64,000 nucleotides of DNA from Symbiodolus clandestinus (GTDB taxonomy: Bacteria > Pseudomonadota > Gammaproteobacteria > Enterobacterales > G038960095). Of this stretch, positions 46,344 through 55,629 are shown one piece after another. The position numbers were made by a program, and so were the translations under genes. The stretch covers positions 1,302,001 through 1,366,000 of the forward strand of contig CP152425.1 of assembly GCA_038960095.1 (NCBI GenBank), in the 5' to 3' direction. The stretch's first letter is position 1. Every line of letters starts with the position of its first letter. A model generated the notes under the pieces. It saw only the letters and a list, made by a program, of their open reading frames with translations. It did not search any database and had not been told where the DNA came from.

Positions 46344-47027
46344 ATGTTAGCCGAAAAAAAACCATATCTAATTTCTAAAGAAGACGCTTGCCAACCAATA
46401 AAGGCATTACCTAACCGACGACTACCGACAGGATTCTTGATAGCGACTGTCAGCGTATTATTCGGATTGCTTGCTTGTAGCTCGAAGTTTCCTAAATACC
46501 CCACATTAACCAGAGAAGTTTATCAGCAACAGCGTCAACAATTAACGCAATACCAATTGCGCGGCAGTCTAGTCCTTCGCACCCCGCGCTGCTCCCGCTA
46601 TGCACGTTTCAACTGGCAACAACAGGCGCCTGATCACTATCAATTGCGCTTGACCCATCCTTTAGGGCAAACCCTGCTACTGATCCAATACCGTGCAGGA
46701 TTACTTCAACTGGTTGACCATCGAGGAGACTGCTATCAAGGTGAACAAGCCAAACAGTTGATACAGCAACACAGCGGCTTCCGTTGGCCAATGACTAACT
46801 TAGCCAGCTGGTTGATCGGCCTACCCGGGCCACAGGATCGGACTCAATACGATCAACAGCAACAATTGCAAGCGCTATGTCCACATGATTACCCCTCATT
46901 ACAGATCCACTACCGAAACTATCGTCAGCAAGCACACCTAATGCTGCCCAGTCAACTCAAACTGTTATTCCAAGATCAGCAAATAACCCTCAACATCACT
47001 TACTTTGAGAGACTTTCGCCGAATTAA
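46344..47027 (+). CDS. lolB: outer-membrane lipoprotein receptor LolB
   Basis: The protein has 227 residues. The signal peptide ends in lipobox LLAC (FGLLACSSKF), preceded by an unusually long N-region of about 28 residues, so a later start is possible. The body is typical: YQLRGSLVLRTPRCSRYARF, LRLTHPLGQTLLLIQY and LASWLIGLPGPQ. LolB receives lipoproteins from LolA and inserts them in the outer membrane; YnbE, SlyB and PilN would be clients. It sits 19 bases after hemW; the usual partners ispE and prs are not here. Confidence 0.9.
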   Translation: MLAEKKPYLISKEDACQPIKALPNRRLPTGFLIATVSVLFGLLACSSKFPKYPTLTREVYQQQRQQLTQYQLRGSLVLRTPRCSRYARFNWQQQAPDHYQLRLTHPLGQTLLLIQYRAGLLQLVDHRGDCYQGEQAKQLIQQHSGFRWPMTNLASWLIGLPGPQDRTQYDQQQQLQALCPHDYPSLQIHYRNYRQQAHLMLPSQLKLLFQDQQITLNITYFERLSPN

Positions 47028-47245
47028 GGTAATAACACAACGTTTTAGAGTTGGTTAGGTTGTGGTGAACCGATCTCCACCAAATGGTTTAATTTGCTAT
47101 TCTATCCTTGATGTTACGACGGCGTTAATTGATAACTCAAGCTTTTTATCCTCATAGCAAGCACCTGGCTTAGAAAAACTTGTTCTGTACTACAACTTAA
47201 CCAACTGTTAATATTAAGTTAGTCCATCCAACCGTTAAATTACCA

Positions 47246-47878
47246 ATGGAGCATTATTTGCTCAAGAAATTTATGCATCCTAGCCACTTTGCTGCCTATC
47301 TTTTTCGCTTAAAATTGATAAACCGCTGGCCGCTGATGCGTAATGTGCGCACTGAAAATGTCGCTGAACACAGCTGGCAAGTCACCATCATTGCTCATCT
47401 CCTTGCCCTGATCGATAATCACTATTTTTCCGGCCAACATGATGTGGCAGCCATCGCTCTACTGGCTCTCTATCATGATGTGAGTGAGGTGCTAACCGGC
47501 GATCTACCCACACCGATTAAGTACCATAACCCACAAATCGCTACCGAATATCAAAAAATCGAACAGCTGGCACAACGTAAATTGCTTACCCTGCTGCCAG
47601 AGCCACTACAAACCGATTTCCAGCCGTTGCTAATCAAGCAAACTGAAAACCCAAAAATTCAATGCTTACTAAAACAAGCAGATACACTCTGTGCCTACTT
47701 AAAGTGTCTAGAAGAGCTCAATGCCGGTAATCATGAGTTTACTGCAGCGAAGGCGGTTCTACAAAAAAAATTAGCTGATTTTCATAGTCCAGCCATTGAG
47801 CTATTTATGAACCATTTTGCACCGAGTTTTAACTTATCACTGGATGAATTGAATCAACAGGAGACATTCTATGAATGA
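47246..47878 (+). CDS. yfbR: 5'-deoxynucleotidase YfbR (HD domain)
   Basis: The protein has 210 residues; the ATG at 47273 (MHPSHFAAYLF) fits the E. coli N-terminus better and would give 201. LINRWPLMRNVRTENVAEHS carries the first metal histidine, ALYHDVSEVLTGDLPTPIKY the HD pair, and KQADTLCAYLKCLEEL the last aspartate. It dephosphorylates deoxyribonucleoside monophosphates. Its stop overlaps the dGTPase start by eight bases, forming a two-gene unit in deoxynucleotide turnover. Confidence 0.94.
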   Translation: MEHYLLKKFMHPSHFAAYLFRLKLINRWPLMRNVRTENVAEHSWQVTIIAHLLALIDNHYFSGQHDVAAIALLALYHDVSEVLTGDLPTPIKYHNPQIATEYQKIEQLAQRKLLTLLPEPLQTDFQPLLIKQTENPKIQCLLKQADTLCAYLKCLEELNAGNHEFTAAKAVLQKKLADFHSPAIELFMNHFAPSFNLSLDELNQQETFYE

Positions 47879-49157
47879 TCTCTGGAGCTGCCGGCGTTCC
47901 TCTAAGCAACCGTACCGGCGGGATGATTGGCGCTCACCGTTTCAGCGAGACTATAGCCGAATTCTACATTCAGCAGCGTTACGCCGTTTACAGGGGAAAA
48001 CGCAGGTATTTGGCGCCGGACAACATGATTTTTATCGAACTCGCCTAACTCATTCACTAGAAGTAGCTCAAATTGGTGTCGGCTTGGTTAACCAATTGCA
48101 ACATCACTATCCTCACCAAGCTACGCGACTGCCAGAGCCTCGGCTGATTGAAAGCTTAGCATTGGCCCATGATATTGGTCACCCACCCTTTGGCCATGGT
48201 GGCGAAATCGCACTTAATAGCGTGATGCAACCTTATGGAGGCTTTGAGACTAATGCTCAGTCCCTGAGAATTGTTACACGGCTAGAGCCCTATACGGATC
48301 TCTGGGGAATGAATCTCACCCGACGAACTTTATTAGGTTTATTGAAGTATCCACGCCTGCAGCCCTTAACCCTCTCGACGGTAGATCAACTAGCTTCTCA
48401 GCATTGGCACAAGCCACTTAAAGCACTTTACACCGAAGAGGCTGATTGGTTCACTTGGATTATCGAGCCCCTAAGCCTACAGGATCAGCAGCAATTGCTG
48501 AAAACTGCTGAACAACAACTTTACTGCCCGATTATTAGCCTAGATTGTGCACTGCTTTCACTGGCCGATGATATTGCTTATGGGATTCATGATCTAGAGG
48601 ATGGTATTGAATTAGGGGTACTAACCGCTAATCAATGGCAATCTTTCCAACCGATTTTAAAGCAGTGTGCTGACACCTGGCTAATCCAGAAACTGCCTTT
48701 ACTAACACAACAACTGTTCTCTGGCAAACCCAGTCAGCGTAAACAAGCCATCGGCACCTTAGTCAATCGATTGATCAGCGATGCTCAGCTACAGCCGCTA
48801 GAGCCTGCTTTTGACTCTCCCCTGTTCTCCTTCACGGTAACCCTTTCTGCACCCATGGCTGCGGTATTAACAGAATTTAAGCGCATTGTTGACCACTTTA
48901 TAATTCAGGATACTCGTGTTCAGCGGTTAGAGTACAAAGGTCAGCAATTGATTAAACAGCTATTTTACGCGCTCGAAAGTGACAGTGAGCGGTTGCTTCC
49001 TGAACATAGTCGACAGCGCTGGCGCCAAGCCAACGAACAACAGGGAAATCCTCATCGCGTGATTGCTGATTATATTGCTGGAATGACCGATAATTTTGCT
49101 CAACAGCTCTATCAACAGCTGCTAATGCCGGCAACTTTGGGCAGCAGCCCCTGGTAA
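47871..49157 (+). CDS. dgt: dGTP triphosphohydrolase-like HD protein
   Basis: The protein has 428 residues, the shorter dGTPase-like form (E. coli Dgt has 505). RLQGKTQVFGAGQHDFYRTR, THSLEVAQIGVGL (H), LALAHDIGHPPFGHGGE (HD) and LDCALLSLADDIAYGIHDLE (D) give the full metal site. The enzyme hydrolyses dNTPs to nucleoside and triphosphate; related enzymes limit phage replication by lowering dNTP pools (family knowledge). It is translationally coupled to yfbR. Confidence 0.9.
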   Translation: MNDLWSCRRSSKQPYRRDDWRSPFQRDYSRILHSAALRRLQGKTQVFGAGQHDFYRTRLTHSLEVAQIGVGLVNQLQHHYPHQATRLPEPRLIESLALAHDIGHPPFGHGGEIALNSVMQPYGGFETNAQSLRIVTRLEPYTDLWGMNLTRRTLLGLLKYPRLQPLTLSTVDQLASQHWHKPLKALYTEEADWFTWIIEPLSLQDQQQLLKTAEQQLYCPIISLDCALLSLADDIAYGIHDLEDGIELGVLTANQWQSFQPILKQCADTWLIQKLPLLTQQLFSGKPSQRKQAIGTLVNRLISDAQLQPLEPAFDSPLFSFTVTLSAPMAAVLTEFKRIVDHFIIQDTRVQRLEYKGQQLIKQLFYALESDSERLLPEHSRQRWRQANEQQGNPHRVIADYIAGMTDNFAQQLYQQLLMPATLGSSPW

Positions 49158-49482
49158 ACCGCTACCTTCGAGTGCTTAAGCCTAGTACTACAGCAGTATA
49201 TAAAATGAATATAATCTTCAGCCGCCCTGCTCCTTGTGCTCTGCTTCGGTTTCCAGTAAGCCTTGAACTGCTCTTCGCTCGAATTCTCAAAGTGGCCGCG
49301 CTCAAAGTTTAGCCACATCAAATTAGAGTTGCGCAAACACTAAGAACGGAGCGTGCAATTTTCACTGTACTCTGCTCAAGCCATTTATCGTTATTCAACA
49401 GTTTTATCTTTTCTTTTTTACTATAGCAACTGACGCCGCTTCTCAGGCTTTGAAAAATCATTGTATTGCCATCGGAATAATC
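49158..49482. other. debris, nothing recognised
   Basis: No supported gene. A minus-strand stretch with SSEEQFKAYWKPKQSTRSRA is coding-like but not recognised; it may be the tail of a lost transposase. Confidence 0.3.
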
Positions 49483-49930
49483 TTAACTATCTTCTTTCTC
49501 TAGAGCCACCAGTTGCGCCTCGGTTAACACTAGCCCTGTTTCAGCCATCTTCTTCTCTAAGGCAGTCAATCGCTGTCTTTTGTTGGCTAACTGATGACGC
49601 ATCCAGATAGAACGAACTCCGCTAGCAGAAACGAATACACCCTCTTTGCGCAGTTCATTGCTGGTTCGTAGTTGACCGTAGGCGGGATACTCTATAGCGT
49701 ACTCAACCACTCGCTTCTCTATCGTTGGGTCTACCCGATTTGCTAAATTGGGTTGTTTACGACTTCTGTCTATTAATGACTCCTCCCTTTTCTACCGCTT
49801 CTTGGTAACGATAGAACGTTTCTCTGGAGTATCCCAGGATCCGGCAAGCCTTGGAGACATTGCCTAACTCCATCGCTAAATTCAGCAATCCGACTTTATT
49901 TTTGATCACTTTTTGGTTAGTGTGCAGCAC
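49483..49930 (-). pseudogene. IS481-family transposase, N-terminal remnant with frameshift
   Basis: From a GTG at 49930 behind GAGGAT, the minus strand reads TNQKVIKNKVGLLNLAMELG, NVSKACRILGYSRETFYRYQ and then stops at a frameshift near 49767. The other phase continues KQPNLANRVDPTIEKRVVEY, PAYGQLRTSNELRKEGVFVS, SASGVRSIWMRHQLANKRQR and ends EKEDS at 49483. It keeps the helix-turn-helix half of an IS481 transposase; the DDE core is missing. Confidence 0.82.
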
Positions 49931-49940
49931 AAGGTTATCC

Positions 49941-50382
49941 TCTAAGTTTTTATGTTGTTTACACAGAAACCATCAAAACGGATAACCTCGTTTTAGTCAA
50001 ATCGAGTGTCACATCAAGTCTAAATTTCTACATAATATACGCGTATATTATGTATCTTTTTATTTTTTATAAGGTAAATCATAAAATTAGAAAGTTCAAG
50101 TGGTAATAAGAAAAAACGTCTTGATGTTTTTATGTTATCTCCCCATCTTGTAAAAGCTGAAGCTATTATGATTCCATATAAAATTATCCAATAAAAAGGT
50201 GCTTTAAGTTTATTTTCTACCTAATCTAGTGTATTATTTATCTTTGAAACATATCCTTTTCTTTCTGTCTTCATGTTTATGCCTATTCAGCTCAAATTTA
50301 TACACCAAACATCTTAACTGGTTTTTAAAAACAAGAACTATATTTTGGTCTCGGCTAAATGTTAACTAGGGATAGTTTTTTG
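49941..50382. other. very AT-rich gap with a large palindrome
   Basis: No gene is seen. The composition is much more AT-rich than the flanks. It contains the 26-bp palindrome at 50029-50054. Confidence 0.5.
50029..50054. other. 26-bp perfect palindrome
   Basis: The left half TACATAATATACG is followed directly by its exact complement. The arms ACATAA and TTATGT resemble the XerD half of a dif site, but the spacing differs. It could be an operator, a recombination site or an element end. Confidence 0.8.
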
Positions 50383-51095
50383 TTAGGTATATATCATGTA
50401 TACGATTGTACACATAGCGTATACCGCTGGATTCACACAAATAAGTGCAACACTCCTCCCAGTATCAATTTCTAATGGAGTGAGTCCCCCTAAGACAACG
50501 CTTAGGGGCATATTAAGACAAAACTCCCTATGTCTTATCTCGGTGTCATCCAGCGGTTTAACATCAGTTCCTTTAGGCCAAAAATCGCGAATGAGGCCAT
50601 TGGTATTCTCAGTTCCTCGTTGGTAACTCGCATAGGGCTTAGCGAAATAAACCGTCGCTTGGCTGGATTTAGCCACTTGATCGTGATGGGCAAAGTCACC
50701 GCCATTATCCAGTCTGATGGTAGGTCCATTATCAACTCGACGTAGCCATTCAGATAAGCACTGAGCCACGGTTTCCACCCTATCGACTACTTTCCCTATC
50801 AGAACTAAGCGACTTTGCCGCTCGGCAAGCGTCACTAGATAAGCATTGATAAAGGGCCCCAAGGCTAAGTCTCAATTCAGGCATCTCCCGCTTCATCTGT
50901 AGCCTAAGGAGACCAACCCATCAGCAGAGCAGCATAGAGGAGCTTAGCATGTCGTTCATGACACTGAGTAGACTCCCTGGACAAACTTTTTCGCTTATCT
51001 TTCAATGCATGAGCTGTCTGTGCATACGGATCTTCCTTATCAATACGTGCTCGTGGCACAAGATACCGTTCGATCTTGATGACGGTAGGAAACAT
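50383..51095 (-). mobile_element. IS30-family element, decayed copy 2
   Basis: The minus strand keeps the core and C-terminus of the IS30 transposase: NAYLVTLAERQSRLVLIGKV, TIRLDNGGDFAHHDQVAKSS, then RGTENTNGLIRDFWPKGTDV with the third catalytic residue (Glu), ending after GLTPLEIDTGRSVALI. An internal deletion near 50846 removes the region with the first aspartate, and the N-terminal helix-turn-helix (present in copy 1) is missing before YAQTAHALKDKRKSLSRES. The shared core is nearly identical to copy 1 at the DNA level. Confidence 0.85.
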
Positions 51096-51459
51096 ACCAT
51101 CGGGGTTTAATCTGCCTTACAAGCTTTAAGCCCAAGGTTAGTTACAAACTCACCAGAGGTTTTTTCGTTATTTATCTACTATTTTATTCTGTATAAAAAT
51201 ATTTTTTAAATTAAATGAGTAAAAGTAATGAAAATTTTCATTACCAAAAACTAGCAGAACTACTTAATTTACAAAATCATAATTTATCAGTTAGAATAGC
51301 TTTCATAGATTTTTTGATTGATTTAGCCTATATCTATTTTTCCTTGGATAATTAATTCCAAATAGTGAACCTGTATCACAATTTTATCTCTGGAAAATCG
51401 TGTCATTGCACAAGCAGTCAATAAAAATAAGTACTGTAATAATAACTAAGGAAAACACT
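51096..51459. other. AT-rich region upstream of the recombinase
   Basis: No gene. It contains the palindrome at 51225-51244 and probably the promoter of the fimB-like gene, though no clear pair of boxes stands out. Confidence 0.4.
51225..51244. other. 20-bp perfect palindrome
   Basis: GTAATGAAAA is followed at once by TTTTCATTAC. It lies 215 bases before the recombinase start and could be an operator. Confidence 0.7.
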
Positions 51460-52008
51460 ATGCTTCGTCGAAAACATTTAACGACTTTTGAAATCGAAAA
51501 GATGCTTGAAGCAACTGCTAATAGCCGTAATCAGGCGTGAAATTATTGCCTACTTCTGATGTGCTTTCTGCATGGCGCACGGGTTAGTGAAGCAATTTCT
51601 TGGCGGTTATCAGACATCGATTTTAACACAAGCCATATTTACATCCACCGCCTTAAAAAAGGATTTTCAACCGTACACCCTTTGATTAAACGAGAAAAAA
51701 CAGCACTAAAAAATTGGCTAGGTGTTAGAGAGAGCTATCCTAACCACCAATCCGATTATCTATTCATTAGTCAAAAAGGCAAACCTTTATCACGTCAACA
51801 AGTTTACTTGCTAGTTAAACAATACAGCGCAATGGCCGAGCTTAGCATTCGCGCTCACCCTCATATGCTAAGACACTCCTGTGGCTATGCGTTAGCAGAT
51901 CGAGGAATCGACACCCGCTTAATTCAAGATTATCTCGGTCATCGCAATATTCGCCATACGGTTATTTATACCGCTAGCAATCCAGAGCGCTTTAGAAATA
52001 TCTGGTAA
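51460..52008 (+). pseudogene. FimB/FimE-like tyrosine recombinase with one in-frame stop
   Basis: AAGGAAAACACT precedes the ATG at 51460. The frame (MLRRKHLTTFEIEKMLEATA) meets a TGA at 51538-51540, where FimB has arginine (a single C-to-T change from CGA). It then continues without break from NYCLLLMCFLHGARVSEA to 52008. The total of 182 codons is close to FimB/FimE (about 200). HIYIHRLKKGFSTVHPL, AHPHMLRHSCGYALADRGID, RLIQDYLGHRNIRHTVIYTA contain all catalytic residues (Arg, His-x2-Arg, His, Tyr). FimB/FimE invert the fimbrial promoter switch; no fim operon or switch lies here. Translation could restart at the ATG at 51559, but this would lose the N-terminal domain. Confidence 0.85.
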
Positions 52009-52026
52009 ACAAGTAAAATTAATGAC

Positions 52027-53109
52027 TTATGAATGGTCAAATGTCTTCATAAAATCTATCAATGCATTAATCCCAGCGAGTGGCATCGCGTTGTATAGGG
52101 ATGCGCGTAGGCCACCAACCGCTTGATGCCCCTTTAAAGCGTATAAACCAGCTTCAGATGCCTGCTTTAAAAAAATAGGCTCTAAATCCGATCTAGAAAG
52201 CCAAAAAGGGACATTCATCCGCGATCGATTCCTGGGATGAATCCGATTAACATATCCATGCTGCTGATCAATAAACTGATATAGCTGATTAGCCTTTTGC
52301 TGATTATGCTGCGCCATTGCTATTAGTCCACCCTGCGCCTTCAGCCATTGAAACATTAGGCCACAGCAATACCAAGCAAATATCGGTGGAGTATTATATA
52401 GTGACCGATGCTCTGCCATCAAAGTATAATCTAACACTGCTGGTCTGGGTTGTTTAGCTCGTCCAAGCAGATCATCACGGATAATTACCAACGTGATCCC
52501 TGCCGGACCAATATTTTTTTGTGCACAAGCATAAATGACACCAAACCGTTCTACATCAATCGGCTGTGACAACAACGTAGAGGACATGTCAGCCACCACA
52601 ATTCGCTCTTTGAAATCAGGGAGTTCTTCTATGGCTACCCCTTCAATCGTTTCATTAGGACAATAATGAACAAAACTGGCCTGATCAGAAAGCAGCCAAT
52701 CGTGCATTGGGATAATGGCTAACTGATTTTGCTGCTGACAGCATACATCGATAAGATTAACCTGACAGTATTTTTTTGCTTCTAAAGCAGCATAGCGTGA
52801 CCAATAGCCGCTCTCAATATAATCACAGTGTTCACCTGGTGCCGCTAAATTCAGAGGAATAGCAGCGAATTGCGCACGCCCTCCTCCTTGCATAAACAGC
52901 ACTCGATAGTGATCGGGAATCGCTAATAATTCTCGTAGATCCTGTTCACTGGTCTGGGCAATCTGCTGGAATAATTCACTACGATGACCCATTTCTAACA
53001 CGGATAGGCCGTGCCCCTGCCAATCTAACAGCTGCTGCTGTATCGTTTGCAGTACTAAAGGAGGTAGCAAGGCCGGACCAGCACCAAAGTTAAATCGTAC
53101 AGGGGTCAT
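52027..53109 (-). CDS. serC: phosphoserine aminotransferase
   Basis: The protein has 360 residues (362 in E. coli). It serves serine and pyridoxal phosphate synthesis. RFNFGAGPALLPPLVLQTIQ at the start, FMQGGGRAQFAAIPLNLAAP, and the PLP lysine in VIYACAQKNIGPAGITLVII identify it. The gene is complete and ends 18 bases from the convergent recombinase pseudogene. Confidence 0.97.
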   Translation of the reverse strand: MTPVRFNFGAGPALLPPLVLQTIQQQLLDWQGHGLSVLEMGHRSELFQQIAQTSEQDLRELLAIPDHYRVLFMQGGGRAQFAAIPLNLAAPGEHCDYIESGYWSRYAALEAKKYCQVNLIDVCCQQQNQLAIIPMHDWLLSDQASFVHYCPNETIEGVAIEELPDFKERIVVADMSSTLLSQPIDVERFGVIYACAQKNIGPAGITLVIIRDDLLGRAKQPRPAVLDYTLMAEHRSLYNTPPIFAWYCCGLMFQWLKAQGGLIAMAQHNQQKANQLYQFIDQQHGYVNRIHPRNRSRMNVPFWLSRSDLEPIFLKQASEAGLYALKGHQAVGGLRASLYNAMPLAGINALIDFMKTFDHS

Positions 53110-53130
53110 AAAATATCCAGCTATCCGCTA

Positions 53131-53598
53131 TTAGACCACAGAAACACTGACTCGCTGACCATCATTAACTACGCGAACTCGTTGGCCTACTGACAGCTTA
53201 GGATCATTTTTTTGTACTACGATAATCCTTCCTTTGTTGTCGTCTTGCTCAATTTCAAGCTCTATTCCTTTGATCTGATTTAGTTTATCAGCTAATTTTT
53301 CCCCTGCCATCGCACCACCAACCGCTCCAGCTACTGTCGCCAGGTCTTTTCCTTTTCCACCGCCTACCGTGCTACCGGCAACGCCGCCAACCACTGCTCC
53401 AGCAAGGCCGCCAAATAAGTCAACCTTATTTTCTCCCTGGATAAGAATTGGGCGTGCATTTATGACCGTTCCATAACTCACTGACTGCACTCGTTTAGCC
53501 TGTCCAGCCTGATAGACATCCCCAGAATAAAGGTCGCTATTAGCACAACCACTTAATGCAACTACCAGAAAACTGCTGATTATTGCTGTTTTTTTCAT
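53131..53598 (-). CDS. slyB: SlyB-type outer-membrane lipoprotein (glycine zipper)
   Basis: A protein of 155 residues from the ATG at 53598, identical in length to E. coli SlyB; the frame is open further upstream. The signal MKKTAIISSFLVVALSGC ends in a lipobox. SGDVYQAGQAKRVQSVSYGT follows, then the glycine-zipper segment GGLAGAVVGGVAGSTVGGGK and ELEIEQDDNKGRIIVVQK. SlyB is PhoPQ-regulated in enterics and protects outer-membrane integrity (family knowledge). Confidence 0.93.
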   Translation of the reverse strand: MKKTAIISSFLVVALSGCANSDLYSGDVYQAGQAKRVQSVSYGTVINARPILIQGENKVDLFGGLAGAVVGGVAGSTVGGGKGKDLATVAGAVGGAMAGEKLADKLNQIKGIELEIEQDDNKGRIIVVQKNDPKLSVGQRVRVVNDGQRVSVSVV

Positions 53599-53770
53599 AA
53601 AAATCTTATAAAAACCTCTCAAATTTAAAAGATCAGTGCTCTTTGATGACACAACCGACCAATTAGTTAATAAAAAAATACCTAAACTTTTTAATTGTAA
53701 CAAAAAATAGCTTAACACAGCTAGTGGCTAGCAACAGTTAGCTTAACCAAATAAATGGTGATCGGCAGAT

Positions 53771-54913
53771 TCAGCCATTAGCTCCTAATAAAGCCACCAA
53801 CAACTGTTGATACAATTGGGTAAGCAGTGGCAACGCTTCTAGCGCTATTGATTCATTTACTTGGTGGATCGTCGCATTGCTGAGACCAATCTCCACGACT
53901 TCTGCACCCATTGCGGCAATAAAGCGGCCATCGGAAGTACCGCCGCTTGTGCTCAGCGTCGGCACCACCCCAGTGCACTCTTTTACTACCTGCAGTACCC
54001 GCTGACGGAATACTCCGTTTGAGGTAAAAAAAGGTGCCGCCGAGTGCCGCCAATCAATCGTATAGGATAGCTGATAAGGCTCCCAAAGCGTTAATAAGCG
54101 CTGTTGAATTTGTGCTACCGTCAAAGCGGGTGTGTAGCGCCAATTTAAAGTAGCGTGTAACTGGCCGGGGATCACATTAGTAGCTCCACTGTCAGCCATT
54201 AACCGAGTCAACTGCAGGCTAGTTGCTGGAAAATCCTCAGTTGGCTGATCCCATTCAGTCGCTAGCAATGTCTGTAAAGCCGGAATAACTCGATGAATCG
54301 GGTTATCGGCGAGTTGTGGGTAGGCCACATGCCCTTGGCGTCCATGAAAGGTGATTTGAGCGGTTAAGGAGCCTCGACGCCCCACTTTAACCGTATCGGC
54401 CACCCGGTGTTCGCTTGAAGGCTCCCCAACAATACAGTAGTCAATGCTCTCCCCCTGCTGCTGTAACCACTCTACCACCCGTTTGGTGCCGTTATCTCCA
54501 GTTCCCTCTTCATCAGAAGTGACCAAGAGTGATAAACGACCCAGGTGCTCAGGGTGATGGATGACAAATTGCTCTGCCGCAATAACCATGGCTGCTAAGG
54601 CTCCCTTCATATCTGCAGCGCCACGGCCATAAAGCTTTCCCTGATGAATTTGGCTAGCAAATGGTGGGTGGTCCCAGGCACTCAGTGGCCCGGGTGGCAC
54701 CACATCAGTATGCCCTAATAAGGTGAGACAGGGGGAGCCTCTACCATGCCAAGCCCAAAAGTTACTGGTATCACCAAAGTGAAGCTCCTCTACCGTGAAA
54801 CCAACCGCTTCTAATCGTGCTTTCAGCAGCAGCTGGCACCCAGCATCTTGCGGGGTGATTGAAGGGCGTTGAATCAAAGCTTGAGCTAATTTAACCACCT
54901 CTGATTTTTCCAT
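53771..54913 (-). CDS. dapE: succinyl-diaminopimelate desuccinylase
   Basis: An M20-family zinc enzyme of 380 residues in lysine and peptidoglycan synthesis. TLLGHTDVVPPG carries the first zinc ligand, GRGAADMKGALAAMVIAAEQ the bridging Asp, LLVTSDEEGTGDNGTKRVVE the Glu ligands, and IGLSNATIHQVNESI the C-terminal His. AGGACTG precedes the ATG. The usual neighbour yfgC/arsC arrangement is not seen; the gene borders eroded DNA. Confidence 0.96.
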   Translation of the reverse strand: MEKSEVVKLAQALIQRPSITPQDAGCQLLLKARLEAVGFTVEELHFGDTSNFWAWHGRGSPCLTLLGHTDVVPPGPLSAWDHPPFASQIHQGKLYGRGAADMKGALAAMVIAAEQFVIHHPEHLGRLSLLVTSDEEGTGDNGTKRVVEWLQQQGESIDYCIVGEPSSEHRVADTVKVGRRGSLTAQITFHGRQGHVAYPQLADNPIHRVIPALQTLLATEWDQPTEDFPATSLQLTRLMADSGATNVIPGQLHATLNWRYTPALTVAQIQQRLLTLWEPYQLSYTIDWRHSAAPFFTSNGVFRQRVLQVVKECTGVVPTLSTSGGTSDGRFIAAMGAEVVEIGLSNATIHQVNESIALEALPLLTQLYQQLLVALLGANG

Positions 54914-55089
54914 CAGTCCTGTAACCCCTTAGTAAAGATATTAATTCAATAATAGGTGCTAGTAATGAACAGCAGTTGGTGTGTTGCAGATCCGTTCTGT
55001 TAGCTACCGGCTGCTACCTGGCCGTTGCCCTTAATTTACAGTACTTAAAAAGTAGCCATATTTTAATAAACCAAAATTATGGTAATATA

Positions 55090-55120
55090 TTAATCTACTA
55101 ATTGTTAACTAGTAGATTAA
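55090..55120 (+). other. inverted repeat with A-tract
   Basis: TTAATCTACTA (55090-55100) and TAGTAGATTAA (55110-55120) form an 11-bp perfect stem with a nine-base loop, upstream of the Sel1 remnant. A run of A follows, so read leftward it resembles a terminator for a minus-strand transcript with the T-run before the stem, which does not fit. Role unknown. Confidence 0.5.
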
Positions 55121-55129
55121 AAAAATTTT

Positions 55130-55500
55130 AAAAGAGATCATTGATAGAGCCAATCAAGGCGATGTACAGGCACAACTTCAATTAGCAGAGTATTATACTC
55201 ATGGGAACAAATCATTGAAAATTAAAAAAATATTGACCAGTCATTCCAGTGGTTTAAAAAAGCCGCCGATCAAGGGAACAATCAGGTCATCTTAGAGGTT
55301 ATCAAGCATTACGCCGCTGGTATCGGCACCGCACAATCCATTCAATTCGCAGCGGATATACCGATTTTTTCCAAGCGGCGCAATATGCATACTCAACTGC
55401 TGATGCTGATCTGAAATCGTGTAAAAGGTGCTTTGCGCTATACCATCAGGCCCCTCAAGATGATCCCTACTATGCCGCAGCCCCGCTATCAACTAGCAAA
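55130..55500 (+). pseudogene. Sel1-like repeat gene, heavily eroded
   Basis: LKEIIDRANQGDVQAQLQLA followed by EYYTHG is a Sel1 repeat. After a frameshift, QSFQWFKKAADQGNNQVILE and VIKHYAAGIG make the next one. A third phase gives FQAAQYAYSTADADLKSCKR. No start codon is obvious, and several shifts and stops break the frame. It is the second Sel1 remnant in the window, not a copy of the one at 18.2 kb. Confidence 0.55.
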
Positions 55501-55629
55501 ATAAGGCCAGTGATCAAGCTATGTGGTAGTCCAGCTGAACCCGGGCTTGCTTCACTCGGATAGAACAATATGGCAGAGAGTGGGTGGTGGTTTTGAGGGT
55601 TAACTTCGCTTGCTGGGTTAAGCGGATAC

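Noticed and set aside
50029..50054. Palindrome as the chromosomal dif site
   Set aside because: The half sites resemble XerD arms, but the spacing between them is about 12 rather than 6 bases and the XerC arm is missing.
51538..51540. TGA as a recoded (selenocysteine or readthrough) codon in the FimB-like gene
   Set aside because: No hairpin is seen after it, homologues have arginine here, and the surrounding DNA is full of decay. A plain nonsense mutation is simpler.
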